The translations under genes and the position numbers were made by a program. DNA of 38,431 nucleotides, taken from positions 1 to 38,431 of the forward strand of contig SVOR01000018.1 of NCBI GenBank assembly GCA_015066295.1, given 5' to 3'. The stretch comes from Oscillospiraceae bacterium (GTDB taxonomy: Bacteria; Bacillota; Clostridia; Oscillospirales; Acutalibacteraceae). This document shows, piece by piece, positions 8,038-16,991 of this stretch (its first letter is position 1; every line of letters begins with the position of its first letter). The notes beneath the pieces were generated by a model, which was given only the letters and a program-made list of their open reading frames with translations, did not search any database and had not been told where the DNA came from.

Positions 8038-8865
8038 TTACATAGTTTTTTTATAGGTCGCAATATCAAGATTTGTGTTATAATAGGGGCTGTCGGGTGT
8101 AAGGCCAACCATGGTCTGCATAATATGATATGCCCTCTCTTGCAATTCTCGTGCCGCGTCACCCTTTGGAAGCTCTTTGTTATGGAACATAGGCTCGCCA
8201 ATCGTTAAATCAACAAGTGGGGTTTTGCCGAAAAGTCGCTGGAACTTATTTCTCGGTCTAAAGGAAAAGGCAAGCGGCACTATCGGGCGGTCATAACGCA
8301 CCGCATACTGAAATACCGCCTTTTTAAAGGGACGAATATCGGGATAGAAAAACCACATTGAGCCTTCGGGATAAAAGTGCATCCATTTTTTGCTCTCGAA
8401 AACCTCATCCAGCGCATCCTTAAACTTTTTCATGCAGGCAACCTTGCCGGTCGGCACGGGTATACCGCCCGCCATTCTTATAAGCGGACCGTTTGGTCCC
8501 TCTAAATTGGTTTTCCACGCAGGAAAAAAACCAAGGCGTGGGCGAATTGCCTTCATAACACATATATAGTCCCACATAAAAACGTGGTTCGCAATGGTAA
8601 TGGCACCGTTTTCAAGCTCTTTTTTATATTTTTTAAGATTTTCCTTGCCGTGAATTTTAAGGCCGTGTGTAATACGCAAAAGCCAAAAAACAATGCAATT
8701 AAGAAGCAACCAGCAAGCCACCCTTTGTATTTTAAACCATAGGCTCTTTTGCAAATAGGGATAATCTTCATTGAGGTCTACGTCGCGAAGGTGCGGCACC
8801 TCTATCATATGCTCGTCGCTCTGCTCAGGGTAGTTATAGCAGTCTAAATTATGTCTGTAATACAT
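8038..8865 (-). CDS. PlsC-type 1-acyl-sn-glycerol-3-phosphate acyltransferase
   Basis: Membrane-associated acyltransferase of the lysophosphatidate family, expected to place the second acyl chain on phosphatidic acid. The catalytic HX4D motif is NHVFMWD near residue 93, and the glycerol-phosphate binding motif appears as YPEGS near 165. A hydrophobic segment at about 48-65 anchors it. At 275 aa it has an N-terminal Tyr/Asp-rich stretch of about 40 residues ahead of the usual domain. It starts 12 bases after lepA on the same strand, with its AGGTG site overlapping the lepA end. The exact acyl acceptor is not shown by sequence. Confidence 0.85.
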   Translation of the reverse strand: MYYRHNLDCYNYPEQSDEHMIEVPHLRDVDLNEDYPYLQKSLWFKIQRVACWLLLNCIVFWLLRITHGLKIHGKENLKKYKKELENGAITIANHVFMWDYICVMKAIRPRLGFFPAWKTNLEGPNGPLIRMAGGIPVPTGKVACMKKFKDALDEVFESKKWMHFYPEGSMWFFYPDIRPFKKAVFQYAVRYDRPIVPLAFSFRPRNKFQRLFGKTPLVDLTIGEPMFHNKELPKGDAARELQERAYHIMQTMVGLTPDSPYYNTNLDIATYKKTM

Positions 8866-8877
8866 ATCCTGTCACCT

Positions 8878-10683
8878 TTATTCATCAAGCTTGAGTACCG
8901 CCATAAATGCCTCCTGCGGCACCTCTACGCTACCAAGCTTGCGCATTCTCTTTTTACCTTCTTTTTGCTTTTCGAGCAGCTTTTTCTTACGGGTAATATC
9001 ACCGCCATAGCACTTGGCAAGTACGTCTTTGCGCATAGCCTTAACGGTCTCACGTGCAATTACCTTGCCGCCAACAGCAACCTGAATGGGCACCTCAAAA
9101 AGCTGACGAGGGATATAATCCTTTAGCTTTTCGGCAATGCGGCGTGCACGTGAATAAGAATTCTCGGAGAACACTATAAACGAAAGTGCATCGACAACGT
9201 CGCCCGCAATAAGCACGTCGAGCTTTATAAGGTTAGATTTCTCATAACCCTTAACCTCATAGTCGTAGGAAGCATAACCCTTGGTGCGAGATTTAAGTGC
9301 ATCAAAAAAGTCGTAAATAATTTCACCGATGGGCATAATGTAATGAATATCAACACGGTCACCCATATACTTCATATCGGTGTAAACGCCGCGACGCTCC
9401 TCGCACAGCTGCATAATGGCGCCAACGTAGTCGCTCGGGCTATAAATATGCACGTCGGCAACAGGCTCGTACGCCGCAGTAATTACGGCAGGGTCGGGAT
9501 AGTTTGTCGGGTTATCGACATCGACGGTGGTGCCGTCGGCTAAATCAAACTTATAAATAACGCTTGGTGCCGTTGTGATGATATCGAGATTGTATTCTCT
9601 CTCGAGTCGCTCCTCGATAATTTCCATGTGCAAAAGTCCTAAAAAGCCGCAACGGAAACCAAATCCCAACGCCTTTGAGGTTTCGGCCTCGTAAAGCAGG
9701 GACGCATCGTTAAGCTGCAACTTCTCGAGCGCCTCGCGCAAATCCTCATAATGTGCGCCGTCGGCAGGGTATATACCGCAAAAAACTACGGGATTAACCT
9801 TGCGGTAGCCTGCAAGCGCCTGCTCGGCAGGGTTGTCGGCAAGTGTAATTGTGTCACCAACGCGCGCCTCGCTAACCGTCTTAATTGATGCGGCAAGATA
9901 ACCAACCTCACCCGCTTCAAGACAGTCGCAGGGTTCAAGTGACGTTGCCTTCTTGCGACCGATTTCAACAATATCAAAGGTTGCACCCGTTGCCATCATC
10001 TTTATGGTATCGCCCGTTTTAATGCGACCGCTAACTACTCTAAAATAAACTATTACGCCCTTGTAAGCATCGTAGTAGGAGTCAAAAATGAGTGCCGAAA
10101 GCGGTGCGTTGCGCTCGCCCTTAGGGGCTGGTATATCGGTAACGATGCGCTCGAGCACTTCCTCAATATTGATACCTGTTTTTGCCGATACCTTGGGCGC
10201 ATCCTCGGCGGGTATACCGATTATATCCTCAATTTCGTTTATAACACGCTCGGGCTCAGCAGAGGGCAGGTCAATTTTATTGATTACGGGCAGCAATTCA
10301 AGTCCGTGGTCAACCGCCAAATAGGTGTTGGCAAGGGTCTGCGCCTCGATGCCTTGTGATGCATCAACAACCAGCACCGCACCCTCGCAGGCGGCGAGTG
10401 AACGTGAAACCTCATAGTTAAAGTCAACGTGACCGGGGGTATCTATTAAATTAAGCTCATATTCCTGTCCGTCGTTTGCGGTATAGTAAAGGGTTACGGC
10501 GTGCGACTTAATGGTAATACCACGCTCGCGCTCTAAATCCATACTGTCAAGAATCTGCTCTTCCATTTCCCTTTCGGATACCGAGCTTGTCTTTTCAAGC
10601 AGACGGTCGGCAAGGGTCGACTTGCCGTGGTCGATATGTGCAATTATGCAAAAATTCCTTATATTTTCAAGCGGAAAAGACAC
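8878..10683 (-). CDS. lepA: Elongation factor 4 (LepA GTPase)
   Basis: Ribosome-associated translational GTPase that acts on stalled or mistranslocated ribosomes. Of 601 residues, the G domain carries G1 [10 protein letters not shown] (15-24), G3 DTPGH and G4 NKID. The EF-G-like domains and the LepA-specific C-terminal domain follow, ending in the Lys/Arg-rich [16 protein letters not shown]. Translation starts at GTG 10683 after GGAG. Length and all motifs are standard. It forms an operon with the downstream acyltransferase. Confidence 0.97.
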   Translation of the reverse strand: MSFPLENIRNFCIIAHIDHGKSTLADRLLEKTSSVSEREMEEQILDSMDLERERGITIKSHAVTLYYTANDGQEYELNLIDTPGHVDFNYEVSRSLAACEGAVLVVDASQGIEAQTLANTYLAVDHGLELLPVINKIDLPSAEPERVINEIEDIIGIPAEDAPKVSAKTGINIEEVLERIVTDIPAPKGERNAPLSALIFDSYYDAYKGVIVYFRVVSGRIKTGDTIKMMATGATFDIVEIGRKKATSLEPCDCLEAGEVGYLAASIKTVSEARVGDTITLADNPAEQALAGYRKVNPVVFCGIYPADGAHYEDLREALEKLQLNDASLLYEAETSKALGFGFRCGFLGLLHMEIIEERLEREYNLDIITTAPSVIYKFDLADGTTVDVDNPTNYPDPAVITAAYEPVADVHIYSPSDYVGAIMQLCEERRGVYTDMKYMGDRVDIHYIMPIGEIIYDFFDALKSRTKGYASYDYEVKGYEKSNLIKLDVLIAGDVVDALSFIVFSENSYSRARRIAEKLKDYIPRQLFEVPIQVAVGGKVIARETVKAMRKDVLAKCYGGDITRKKKLLEKQKEGKKRMRKLGSVEVPQEAFMAVLKLDE

Positions 10684-10715
10684 CTAAATTTCTCCTATCA
10701 ATATATATTCATTTT

Positions 10716-10744
10716 ATTTTAACATAAAAATATAAATTTTACAA
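10716..10744 (-). promoter_or_regulatory. Sigma-A promoter of lepA
   Basis: On the minus strand TTGTAA (10739-10744) and TAAAAT (10716-10721) are 17 bases apart, about 30 bases before the GTG start of lepA. Confidence 0.65.
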
Positions 10745-10831
10745 TTAAAATTGCACTATATGTTATTATTCTTCTCACTCGCACTGCAAAGGGATAACTT
10801 TTGGGACAAAAAGACCTTACATCAAATGTTT

Positions 10832-10860
10832 TTGACAAAAGATATATTTTATGTTACTAT
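10832..10860 (+). promoter_or_regulatory. Sigma-A promoter of the small Cys protein gene, with leader hairpin
   Basis: TTGACA (10832-10837) and TACTAT (10855-10860) have a 17-base spacer. The predicted leader of about 55 bases contains a short G/C-rich hairpin at 10869-10889 (stem TCC/GGA plus GC/GC with a bulge), then an A-rich stretch. I could not match the hairpin to a known riboswitch. Confidence 0.75.
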
Positions 10861-10920
10861 TCTCATAAGCCTCCATCTGACGAGGGAGCCCCGAAAACAT
10901 AAAATAAAAATGGTGATGAT

Positions 10921-11091
10921 ATGAATTGCGAAAACTGTGTAAACTACGTATACGATGAAGACACTGAAGAATACGTATGCATTGCTAATTTAGATGAGGA
11001 TGAATACGTAAGACTTCTATCCTCAAATTTTAAGGGTTGTCCTTATTTTAGATTAGACGATGAATACGGTGTTGTTAGACGCCAAAACTAA
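10921..11091 (+). CDS. Small Cys-containing protein, DUF6472-like
   Basis: A 56-residue acidic protein with C3 and C6 (NCENC), C20 and C40 (GCPYFRLDDEYG). The four cysteines suggest a small zinc site. The N-terminal MNCENCVNYVYD and the CPYFR...DEY ending resemble, from memory, DUF6472, a small conserved protein of clostridia with unknown function. Support for a real gene comes from the consensus promoter 60 bases upstream, a GGTGATGAT-like ribosome-binding site and a terminator directly after the stop. It is convergent with spoIIE. Confidence 0.82.
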   Translation: MNCENCVNYVYDEDTEEYVCIANLDEDEYVRLLSSNFKGCPYFRLDDEYGVVRRQN

Positions 11092-11124
11092 ACTCCCAAG
11101 CTAAAAAGCTTGGGAGTTTTTTTC
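11091..11124. terminator. Terminator between DUF6472-like gene and spoIIE
   Basis: A 12-bp stem AACTCCCAAGCT / AGCTTGGGAGTT with an AAAA loop and a T run forms a plus-strand terminator. It begins at the last base of the small gene's stop codon. Its right half lies inside spoIIE: the stem encodes the last residues NSQAF and the spoIIE stop falls at the edge of the loop. The minus-strand T run is interrupted, so termination of spoIIE here is likely weaker. Confidence 0.85.
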
Positions 11125-13416
11125 TATTATTGCCGCCATAACGGTTATGTCGTCCTCGTGATTATCCTCGCGTCTGCGCTTGGCACACATAGCAATATGC
11201 TCGCTAAGCTCCTTTGCATCACCCTCACCCCAGGCTTCAAGCTCGGCGCATATCCATTCGGTGCCCTCGCTTACTGCACCGTCGGACAGCATGAGCAGTA
11301 TATCGCCCTTTTTAAGACGAATTGTTGCCTTATCAAAGCCGATATCCCTTAAAATGCCAACGGGGAGAGAGCTGCTTTGTGCCTTACCCGTTCTGCCCGA
11401 CCGGCGCACAAGGGTTGGTGCGGCACCCGCCTTTAAAAGCTCGGTTTTGCCGCTAAACAGGTCTATTACCGAAATATCCACCGTGGCAAGCGATTCGTCG
11501 GTTGATTTAAAAAGCATGGATGAATTCAAAATACGCAGTGAACAGTCATACCCGAAGCCCGCCTTGATAAGCCTTCCTATCAGTCCCGATGCCATAGCGC
11601 CGTCAACTGCGGCGCGACCGCCCGTACCCATGCCGTCCGACAGCACCATTATAACCCTACCCTTGCCGTCGAGGAAATAATTATAGGCGTCCCCACACAT
11701 AGAGTGCTTAGAGCAGGCGATTTGACTAACACCGATATCTGCCCTTAAAACAGGGCGTTCACTAATGGTTATTAGGGTTTCGTTACCGATTTTTGTAACA
11801 ACGGGCGCATCAAAATCGCGGTCGCAAGCCAATGACACCTGCCGCATTATGTGTATGCGGTTAATTAACACGTCGCGAGTATCGGTAAGCCGTATTTCAA
11901 CCGTCATTCTGCCGTATTTATCAATTTTACAGGAGCATTCACTCGGCCGCACGTCAATGTTTTTAAGCGCCGCTGCAACCATCTCGGCAGAGGTGTTATC
12001 AAAGCCCTCGTCGGCATCTATTTCGCGACATAAATCGTTTAACATTTCACTTATGCCTTCAAACTGGTCGGTAACGACGCTTCGCACCTCGTCAAGCCTG
12101 TTTTCTGCGGCTATGCGCGAGGCATAATCGGTGTAATTTTTAAATAGCGAATTACCTACCGAATCGAGCCTTAGGCATCTGCCTTTGAATTCATCGGGGG
12201 CAAAATTTTGTGGCATATACTCGCCGTTTTTAACCGCCGCGGTCATCTCGATTACGGCATCGGTGGTTTCCCTCTTTTTCGCCTCCCAACAGTGAATTCT
12301 AAGGGTACAACCGCGACAGGCGTCACGTTCTACCCCTTTTACAACACCATCAAAATCGGGGGCATTTATTTTTGAAAGCTCAACCGCCACGTGCTCGACC
12401 GTTTGGGATACGTCGCCCAGTGCATTAGCGGCAAAGCCGAGTCGCATTTTTACCGATTTTTTAAGCCCTACGGGCACCTCGGTTTCGGGTGCGGGGGATA
12501 AAATTTTACCTATTTTAATGCCAAACGCCTTTGGAATTAACAAAAATATCACCGCGCCGACACAGGTCTCGATTATGTATATAACCGAAAACTCGTTGTA
12601 GGTAAAGGCAACGCTTATAAAGGCAGAAATCATAAAGGATATTATAACGGCATATTTGCCAAGCCGAGAGAATACACCGCTAAGCATTCCGCCAAATGAG
12701 AAAAGAATAATGGCGGTGCCGTCACCTCCGCAAAGAAGCGACGCAAAGCCGAATGCTACACCGCAAATCGTACCTATGGCAATAGAGCCGAAACGTGCCG
12801 CCGATAAAATAAGGGCTATGCTTAAAATTCTGCCTATGGAAATTCCTAAAACGCTTATACCGAAAAAGCCCGAAAGAAGCAGTGATACGCTAATCAGTAC
12901 AGCGCTTAGCTCCTCGACCGAGAGTGATATTTCATCGCGCGAAAGGGATAGCACACTCGACTTTATAAAATATGCGCCACCTGCCGCAAGCAAGGCCTCG
13001 GTTAATGCCGTCAGCATATCGTAGACATCCTTTTTAACCGTAACCACACCCACCGAAAATACTACGGCAAAGACAATTAGCGCCGATATAATCGGCTTTT
13101 TGTTTTCCTTGCTGACGCCGCTTATTAAAAGCTTAATGGCGGTAATGCCGAGCGCCGCCGCCATATATCTGAAGGTTAAAATCTCACCTGTCGGTAATAT
13201 GTAGCCTATAAGCGCGCCGAGTGTTGCCGCAGCGCAGTATTTAAGCACGCTGCCACCCACAACGCTAATGCCAAAGGGCAAAAGTCCGCCGAAAACGGGC
13301 GCTCGGGTTGTAAAAAAGCCGAAAAGCGCAAAGATTAACTGCTTTGTAAGTAAAACCAAAATATCGTTTACCGCAATTTTGCCGCCAAGCCTTTGAATTT
13401 TTGTATTATCCTTCAT
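11101..13416 (-). CDS. spoIIE: Stage II sporulation protein E (SpoIIE phosphatase)
   Basis: PP2C-type serine phosphatase that dephosphorylates SpoIIAA and so frees sigma-F in the forespore; it also acts at the polar septum. The N-terminal half (to about residue 320) has roughly ten membrane segments. A Cys-rich linker (CRGCTLRIHCW) follows, and the PP2C domain occupies about 570-770 with metal-binding motifs LSDGMGTG and LSDGAVSEG. I prefer ATG 13416 (771 aa), preceded by GGTGGTGG, over a GTG four codons upstream. A Spo0A-type promoter lies directly upstream. The gene follows the Asp23-family gene on the same strand. Confidence 0.95.
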   Translation of the reverse strand: MKDNTKIQRLGGKIAVNDILVLLTKQLIFALFGFFTTRAPVFGGLLPFGISVVGGSVLKYCAAATLGALIGYILPTGEILTFRYMAAALGITAIKLLISGVSKENKKPIISALIVFAVVFSVGVVTVKKDVYDMLTALTEALLAAGGAYFIKSSVLSLSRDEISLSVEELSAVLISVSLLLSGFFGISVLGISIGRILSIALILSAARFGSIAIGTICGVAFGFASLLCGGDGTAIILFSFGGMLSGVFSRLGKYAVIISFMISAFISVAFTYNEFSVIYIIETCVGAVIFLLIPKAFGIKIGKILSPAPETEVPVGLKKSVKMRLGFAANALGDVSQTVEHVAVELSKINAPDFDGVVKGVERDACRGCTLRIHCWEAKKRETTDAVIEMTAAVKNGEYMPQNFAPDEFKGRCLRLDSVGNSLFKNYTDYASRIAAENRLDEVRSVVTDQFEGISEMLNDLCREIDADEGFDNTSAEMVAAALKNIDVRPSECSCKIDKYGRMTVEIRLTDTRDVLINRIHIMRQVSLACDRDFDAPVVTKIGNETLITISERPVLRADIGVSQIACSKHSMCGDAYNYFLDGKGRVIMVLSDGMGTGGRAAVDGAMASGLIGRLIKAGFGYDCSLRILNSSMLFKSTDESLATVDISVIDLFSGKTELLKAGAAPTLVRRSGRTGKAQSSSLPVGILRDIGFDKATIRLKKGDILLMLSDGAVSEGTEWICAELEAWGEGDAKELSEHIAMCAKRRREDNHEDDITVMAAIIEKNSQAF

Positions 13417-13452
13417 TTTAACCACCACCGAATTTTAATGTGACTTACAACC

Positions 13453-13486
13453 ATTATACCCTTACGTATTTGATTTTTTTGTCAAA
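13453..13486 (-). promoter_or_regulatory. Spo0A-type sigma-A promoter of spoIIE
   Basis: On the minus strand TTGACA (13480-13485) and TATAAT (13453-13458) are perfect hexamers but separated by 21 bases instead of 17. On the plus strand TTTGTCAAA (13478-13486) is a perfect match to the 0A-box consensus TTTGTCRAA and overlaps the -35. A second TGTCAAA is at 13523-13529. B. subtilis spoIIE and spoIIG promoters have the same long spacer and are activated by Spo0A-P, so this promoter very likely works the same way. Confidence 0.82.
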
Positions 13487-13535
13487 CGGCGGTGGGCTTT
13501 TATAGGTTTTATGTAAACCTAATGTCAAAAAAGAA

Positions 13536-13562
13536 AAAAGGGTGACGAAGTCACCCTTTTAA
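13536..13562 (-). terminator. Terminator of the spoIIIA-asp23 unit
   Basis: GGGTGAC / GTCACCC stem (13540-13546, 13550-13556) with A and T runs on both sides, 17 bases beyond the Asp23-family stop codon. It separates that unit from the spoIIE promoter. TGACGAA inside the stem also matches the core 0A motif, which may be chance. Confidence 0.88.
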
Positions 13563-13578
13563 TTAGCATTTTAGTTTT

Positions 13579-13923
13579 TTATTCGGCACTATCAAGAACC
13601 ATATCGGCAATGAAAACGTTAACGCGTGTAATGGCATTTCCCGTCATATCCTGAACGTGCTCTTTAACGTTGGCCTGCACAGCCTCGGCAACCGACTTAA
13701 CCTTAACGCCCTCTTTAACGGTGATATAAACGTTAATGTCAACACCACCATTTTTGCTTACAACGCTAACGCCCTTAAGCACCTTACCTGTGCTAATTGC
13801 ACCTGTTAGGTCAAAACTTTTGTTTGCGATGCCTGCAACGCCGTCAATCTCCAAGACAGCAACCTCAACGATTTTTTCAACAACGTCGGTATTGATACCA
13901 AGGTCTCCCCAATTATTATTCAT
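13579..13923 (-). CDS. Asp23/Gls24-family envelope stress protein
   Basis: 114-residue protein of the Asp23/Gls24 (DUF322) family. The typical pattern GLNTDVVEKIVEVAV...IDGVAGI starts at about residue 8, followed by the conserved DINVYITV...GVKVKSVAEAVQ section. Family members are abundant cytosolic proteins linked to envelope homeostasis; in clostridia and bacilli one usually sits next to spoIIIAH, as here. A very strong AAAGGAGG ribosome-binding site and its own promoter suggest high expression in growing cells, independent of the sporulation operon. Confidence 0.9.
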   Translation of the reverse strand: MNNNWGDLGINTDVVEKIVEVAVLEIDGVAGIANKSFDLTGAISTGKVLKGVSVVSKNGGVDINVYITVKEGVKVKSVAEAVQANVKEHVQDMTGNAITRVNVFIADMVLDSAE

Positions 13924-13957
13924 AGGAAAAGCCTCCTTTTAACTTCTTTATGTATCT

Positions 13958-13985
13958 ATTATAACACATTTTTTCACAAACACAA
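13958..13985 (-). promoter_or_regulatory. Sigma-A promoter of the Asp23-family gene
   Basis: On the minus strand TTGTGT (13980-13985) and TATAAT (13958-13963) have a 16-base spacer, immediately after the spoIIIAH stop codon. No terminator separates it from spoIIIAH, so read-through during sporulation is also possible. Confidence 0.6.
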
Positions 13986-14516
13986 CTATTTTACTGTAAG
14001 AATTTTTATTTTATCTGCCGTATAGCCGCTTTGAGAGGCTGCTATATCCTGAATTTGCAGCGTTTGCTGTGCCGTCAACGAGTCGGCCTTAACCACAACG
14101 TTTATATCGTTATCCCCTATTATTGCGAGCGCCTTTTTAAAGCCCTTTGCTTTAAGCAGTGCCTCAATATTTTGCTCGGCCGTCTCCCTTGCCGCTATCG
14201 AAGCGGCCTTATCGCTCGCCTTGGCTATTGCCTCGGTGTTGCCCTTGGCATTTTTAATTGCTTCTTGCAAATCGGCCTTGGTGTCATCCCTTGCCGAATC
14301 GCGCTCCTTTTTAGCCGTTACAAAATAATCACTCTCGGCACCCGTCTGCAAAGCTTCCCCCGAGGTATTATCAACGTATTCTGCCTGACCTAAATATTTA
14401 TTGCCGTTTTTAGAATCGGACGAGTATTTAACGTTAAACCACACCGCCGCGCCGAGCGCCAACACCATTACCGCTAAAATTATTTGACTTTTGCCAAGTA
14501 TTGTACCTTTTTTCAT
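13986..14516 (-). CDS. spoIIIAH: Stage III sporulation protein AH
   Basis: Mother-cell membrane protein whose outer domain binds forespore SpoIIQ across the intermembrane space, forming the feeding-tube channel. The 176-residue protein has one N-terminal membrane segment (about 8-28) and an extracytoplasmic domain. The C-terminal ring-building region (EALLKAKGFKKALAIIGDN...VVVKADSLT) is typical of the family. The middle is Lys/Ala/Asp-rich and probably helical. It follows spoIIIAG by one base and ends the spoIIIA operon. Confidence 0.93.
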   Translation of the reverse strand: MKKGTILGKSQIILAVMVLALGAAVWFNVKYSSDSKNGNKYLGQAEYVDNTSGEALQTGAESDYFVTAKKERDSARDDTKADLQEAIKNAKGNTEAIAKASDKAASIAARETAEQNIEALLKAKGFKKALAIIGDNDINVVVKADSLTAQQTLQIQDIAASQSGYTADKIKILTVK

Positions 14517-14517
14517 T

Positions 14518-15057
14518 TTAATAGCCCCCTGTGTCTGTTATATAAATTCGTTTTGACGTTATATCAAGAGTCGCCATCAATGCCTCTTTGATTTGTTCTG
14601 AAACAACCCTTGAGCCGTTGCCCGAATAAATCACCGCCACGCCTCGCACAAGCGGTAATTGCTCGTTTATAATAAGCGGTTTTTCATTACCCGAAGCATC
14701 GGTAACAACTATGTATTTATTCTCGCTATCGGTCGAAACGTCGGTGGTATCGCTGCTTTGACGGTCACTTTTGTTGTACCTCGTTTCGTCGGCATAATTG
14801 TAGGTAACCCCCGTATCGAGCGTCACCATAACCGAAACGCTTTTAGCCCCGCTTATAGATTTAACAACGCTTTCTACGTTGCTTTCTAATTGCTCGCGAT
14901 ATTCTTCGGTATCAAAGGCGGTTTCGCTTGCACCTTTATCCTGTTTGCCTGTAAAAAGGGTTGATAAAAATATAAGTAAAATGCCGCAAATACCTAAAAT
15001 AAAAACAAGCTTACCATTTTTTAAATTTGCAAATATATTTTTTAGTTTTTCATTCAT
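14518..15057 (-). CDS. spoIIIAG: Stage III sporulation protein AG
   Basis: Ring-forming component of the SpoIIIA-SpoIIQ channel in the mother cell. One membrane segment is at about 17-36. A ring-building fold follows, with an inserted beta-rich region (VTLDTGVTYNYADETRYN and on), as in B. subtilis SpoIIIAG. The C-terminal GVAVIYSGNGSRVVSEQIKEAL motif is diagnostic. 179 aa. Its ATG follows the spoIIIAF stop directly (TGAATG). Confidence 0.94.
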   Translation of the reverse strand: MNEKLKNIFANLKNGKLVFILGICGILLIFLSTLFTGKQDKGASETAFDTEEYREQLESNVESVVKSISGAKSVSVMVTLDTGVTYNYADETRYNKSDRQSSDTTDVSTDSENKYIVVTDASGNEKPLIINEQLPLVRGVAVIYSGNGSRVVSEQIKEALMATLDITSKRIYITDTGGY

Positions 15058-15486
15058 TCACCTAACCGTCACCTCTTTTGTCAATACCGTTTCGTTAATA
15101 ATCTTTTTTATAAGCTCGTCATTTGCCGCCGAATAGACCTCTATATTACTAATAAATATGCCCGAGCTCTCATCAATATCCGTACTAACCAAAATTTTAT
15201 CAAAGGAAATATTTTTGTCATTCAGCGCCGCGGCACAGATATACTCTGCTTGATGCTCGGTTAGTTTTTTTGCGGTGGTGTAATCGGGCGCTTTGTTTTG
15301 AGTCGTAAAATCAAATTTAACACCCGAAATGCCAGCGAACAGTCCAATGCAGGCGCATAAAAAGGTAAGCGCAAACACGTATCTGACCGATTTGTTTGTG
15401 CTTCCCGACGGCGACAAAATAAACATAGCGCCTATAAATATTGCCGCGGCGCTAAGCCCTAAAACTATTTGGCTTATATTTTTCAC
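15058..15486 (-). CDS. spoIIIAF: Stage III sporulation protein AF
   Basis: Mother-cell membrane protein of the SpoIIIA complex with two N-terminal membrane segments (about 4-23 and 33-52) and a soluble C-terminal domain. I take GTG 15486 as start (142 aa, beginning VKNISQIVLG): it lies 1 base after the spoIIIAE stop and follows GGTGG. The longer frame, beginning 36 bases earlier, runs within spoIIIAE and would add a polar leader not seen in the family. Confidence 0.88.
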   Translation of the reverse strand: MKNISQIVLGLSAAAIFIGAMFILSPSGSTNKSVRYVFALTFLCACIGLFAGISGVKFDFTTQNKAPDYTTAKKLTEHQAEYICAAALNDKNISFDKILVSTDIDESSGIFISNIEVYSAANDELIKKIINETVLTKEVTVR

Positions 15487-15487
15487 C

Positions 15488-16600
15488 TTAACCACCTGCC
15501 CTTGCAACGAGAGCGAGCGCAATTATAAAAAGCGCACCCACAAAAAGAATTATGCCTATAAGCAACGCGAAAACCGAGTCGACCGCCTTTAATATCTGCG
15601 GTATTTTGGGTAGCGAAAACATACCCGATGCCATAATGCAGACCATAATGCACAGCCGCCACAATAAAAGCTCGATAACCACGGGTAAAAGCAACGCCAA
15701 AATGGCAATAACCGCATAAATACCCACCGAGTTTTTTAAAACTGCTACCGAGCCAATAACCGTTGTTAAGGCTTCACTGAGCGACGAGCCGACGACGGGC
15801 ACGAAGGAGCCTACCATAAATTTTGCCGTTTTGACCGACATACTATCGGCACTCGTACCGATGGCGGTCTGCATGGATAAAAGCCCTAAAAAGAGCGTAA
15901 AGCAGAAGGACAAAATCCACATTGCCACCTTTTTTACGGCATCTGCCACACCGCTATCCTTAATAAGCGGTGACATACCCGTAGCAACGCCAAGCCCTAA
16001 ATACGCGCTCATAAGCGGCACTATTAAAAAGGCGCAGGCCGACACTACGAGTTCTGCTGCACCGAGCAGCAACGCGCTTGACGAAACGGCGGTAGCAGGT
16101 GCGCCGCCCACCGTAATTATGCCGGCATACACCGGCACAAAGGAGAGCATAAAAACCCCCGTACCCGAAACCGCTGACACACAGCCGTTAATAGAACCTA
16201 TTATGTTTTTAATAAGCGCAAGCGCAATTATTACCGAAAAAATATATGATAGTGTTGGTGCCAGTCCACCCTTTTCATCGGTGAAAGCATTGACTGTGGC
16301 ATAAATTATAATTATTGCCAAAAGCTCTGCCAATGCCAAAAAGGGAGTTTTGCCGCCTGCCGATATAAACGACCATATCATTTTAAAGAGGTTACCGCTA
16401 TCAAGATTTTCTACCCAATTGACGTTTTGTGTATCAATGCCGTTTTCCCTAAACAGCCTTTGCACCTCATCAGGCAGACTGTCGGCAACCGAATCAAAGC
16501 CGCTAAGCTGACGCGCGTCATTATAAAAATCGTTATCCTCGGCACTTGCCGTTACCGAGAAACAAAAGATAAGTATTATTAAAACTATAATCCTTTTCAT
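15488..16600 (-). CDS. spoIIIAE: Stage III sporulation protein AE
   Basis: Polytopic membrane protein of the SpoIIIA complex, 370 aa. A cleavable-looking signal sequence (residues 1-20) is followed by a polar region and about seven or eight membrane segments. The conserved GASEL-like core appears as SALLLGAAELVVSACAFLIVP, with VGSFVPVVGSSLSEALTTV further on. The family is required for sigma-G activity in the forespore. Tight spacing to AD (2 bases) and AF (1 base) supports a single transcript. Confidence 0.95.
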   Translation of the reverse strand: MKRIIVLIILIFCFSVTASAEDNDFYNDARQLSGFDSVADSLPDEVQRLFRENGIDTQNVNWVENLDSGNLFKMIWSFISAGGKTPFLALAELLAIIIIYATVNAFTDEKGGLAPTLSYIFSVIIALALIKNIIGSINGCVSAVSGTGVFMLSFVPVYAGIITVGGAPATAVSSSALLLGAAELVVSACAFLIVPLMSAYLGLGVATGMSPLIKDSGVADAVKKVAMWILSFCFTLFLGLLSMQTAIGTSADSMSVKTAKFMVGSFVPVVGSSLSEALTTVIGSVAVLKNSVGIYAVIAILALLLPVVIELLLWRLCIMVCIMASGMFSLPKIPQILKAVDSVFALLIGIILFVGALFIIALALVARAGG

Positions 16601-16602
16601 TT

Positions 16603-16989
16603 TTAACCCACAAGCGATGTCACCGCATCAAAAAGACTGTTTATTAAAGGTAAAGAAATTACGAACATTGCCGCCCTGCCCACAAACTCTGCCTTGGCGG
16701 CAAGCGAGGTCTGACCAAAATCGCGACAGGTGTCGGCTATAAATTGGGTGACGTAGCCGAGTCCCAACGCCTTTATTGCAACAAAAAAGAACTCGGTGTT
16801 TACCCCTGCATTTCGTAATTTATCGGCAATTTCGGTAATGGGGCGAATAACAAAGGACGCTGCCGACATTATGAGCATTGCCCCCACCGCCACCGTTACA
16901 GCTATGGCGTATTCCTTTTTGTATTGACCGAGAACGATGGCAACGGCCGCCGCAACCAAGCATAGAGCAAGTAAAGCGAATAATTGCAT
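16603..16989 (-). CDS. spoIIIAD: Stage III sporulation protein AD
   Basis: Small membrane protein (128 aa) of the SpoIIIA complex with four hydrophobic segments. The conserved centre is NTEFFFVAIKALGLGYVTQF followed by FIADTCRDFGQ, close to the family consensus. It starts 2 bases after spoIIIAC ends. Its precise role in the channel is unknown, but it is essential in B. subtilis. Confidence 0.94.
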   Translation of the reverse strand: MQLFALLALCLVAAAVAIVLGQYKKEYAIAVTVAVGAMLIMSAASFVIRPITEIADKLRNAGVNTEFFFVAIKALGLGYVTQFIADTCRDFGQTSLAAKAEFVGRAAMFVISLPLINSLFDAVTSLVG

Positions 16990-16991
16990 TT

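Noticed and set aside
10869-10889. Possible riboswitch upstream of the small Cys protein
   Set aside because: The predicted leader is only about 55 bases and I could not match it to any class I know; kept only as a hairpin.
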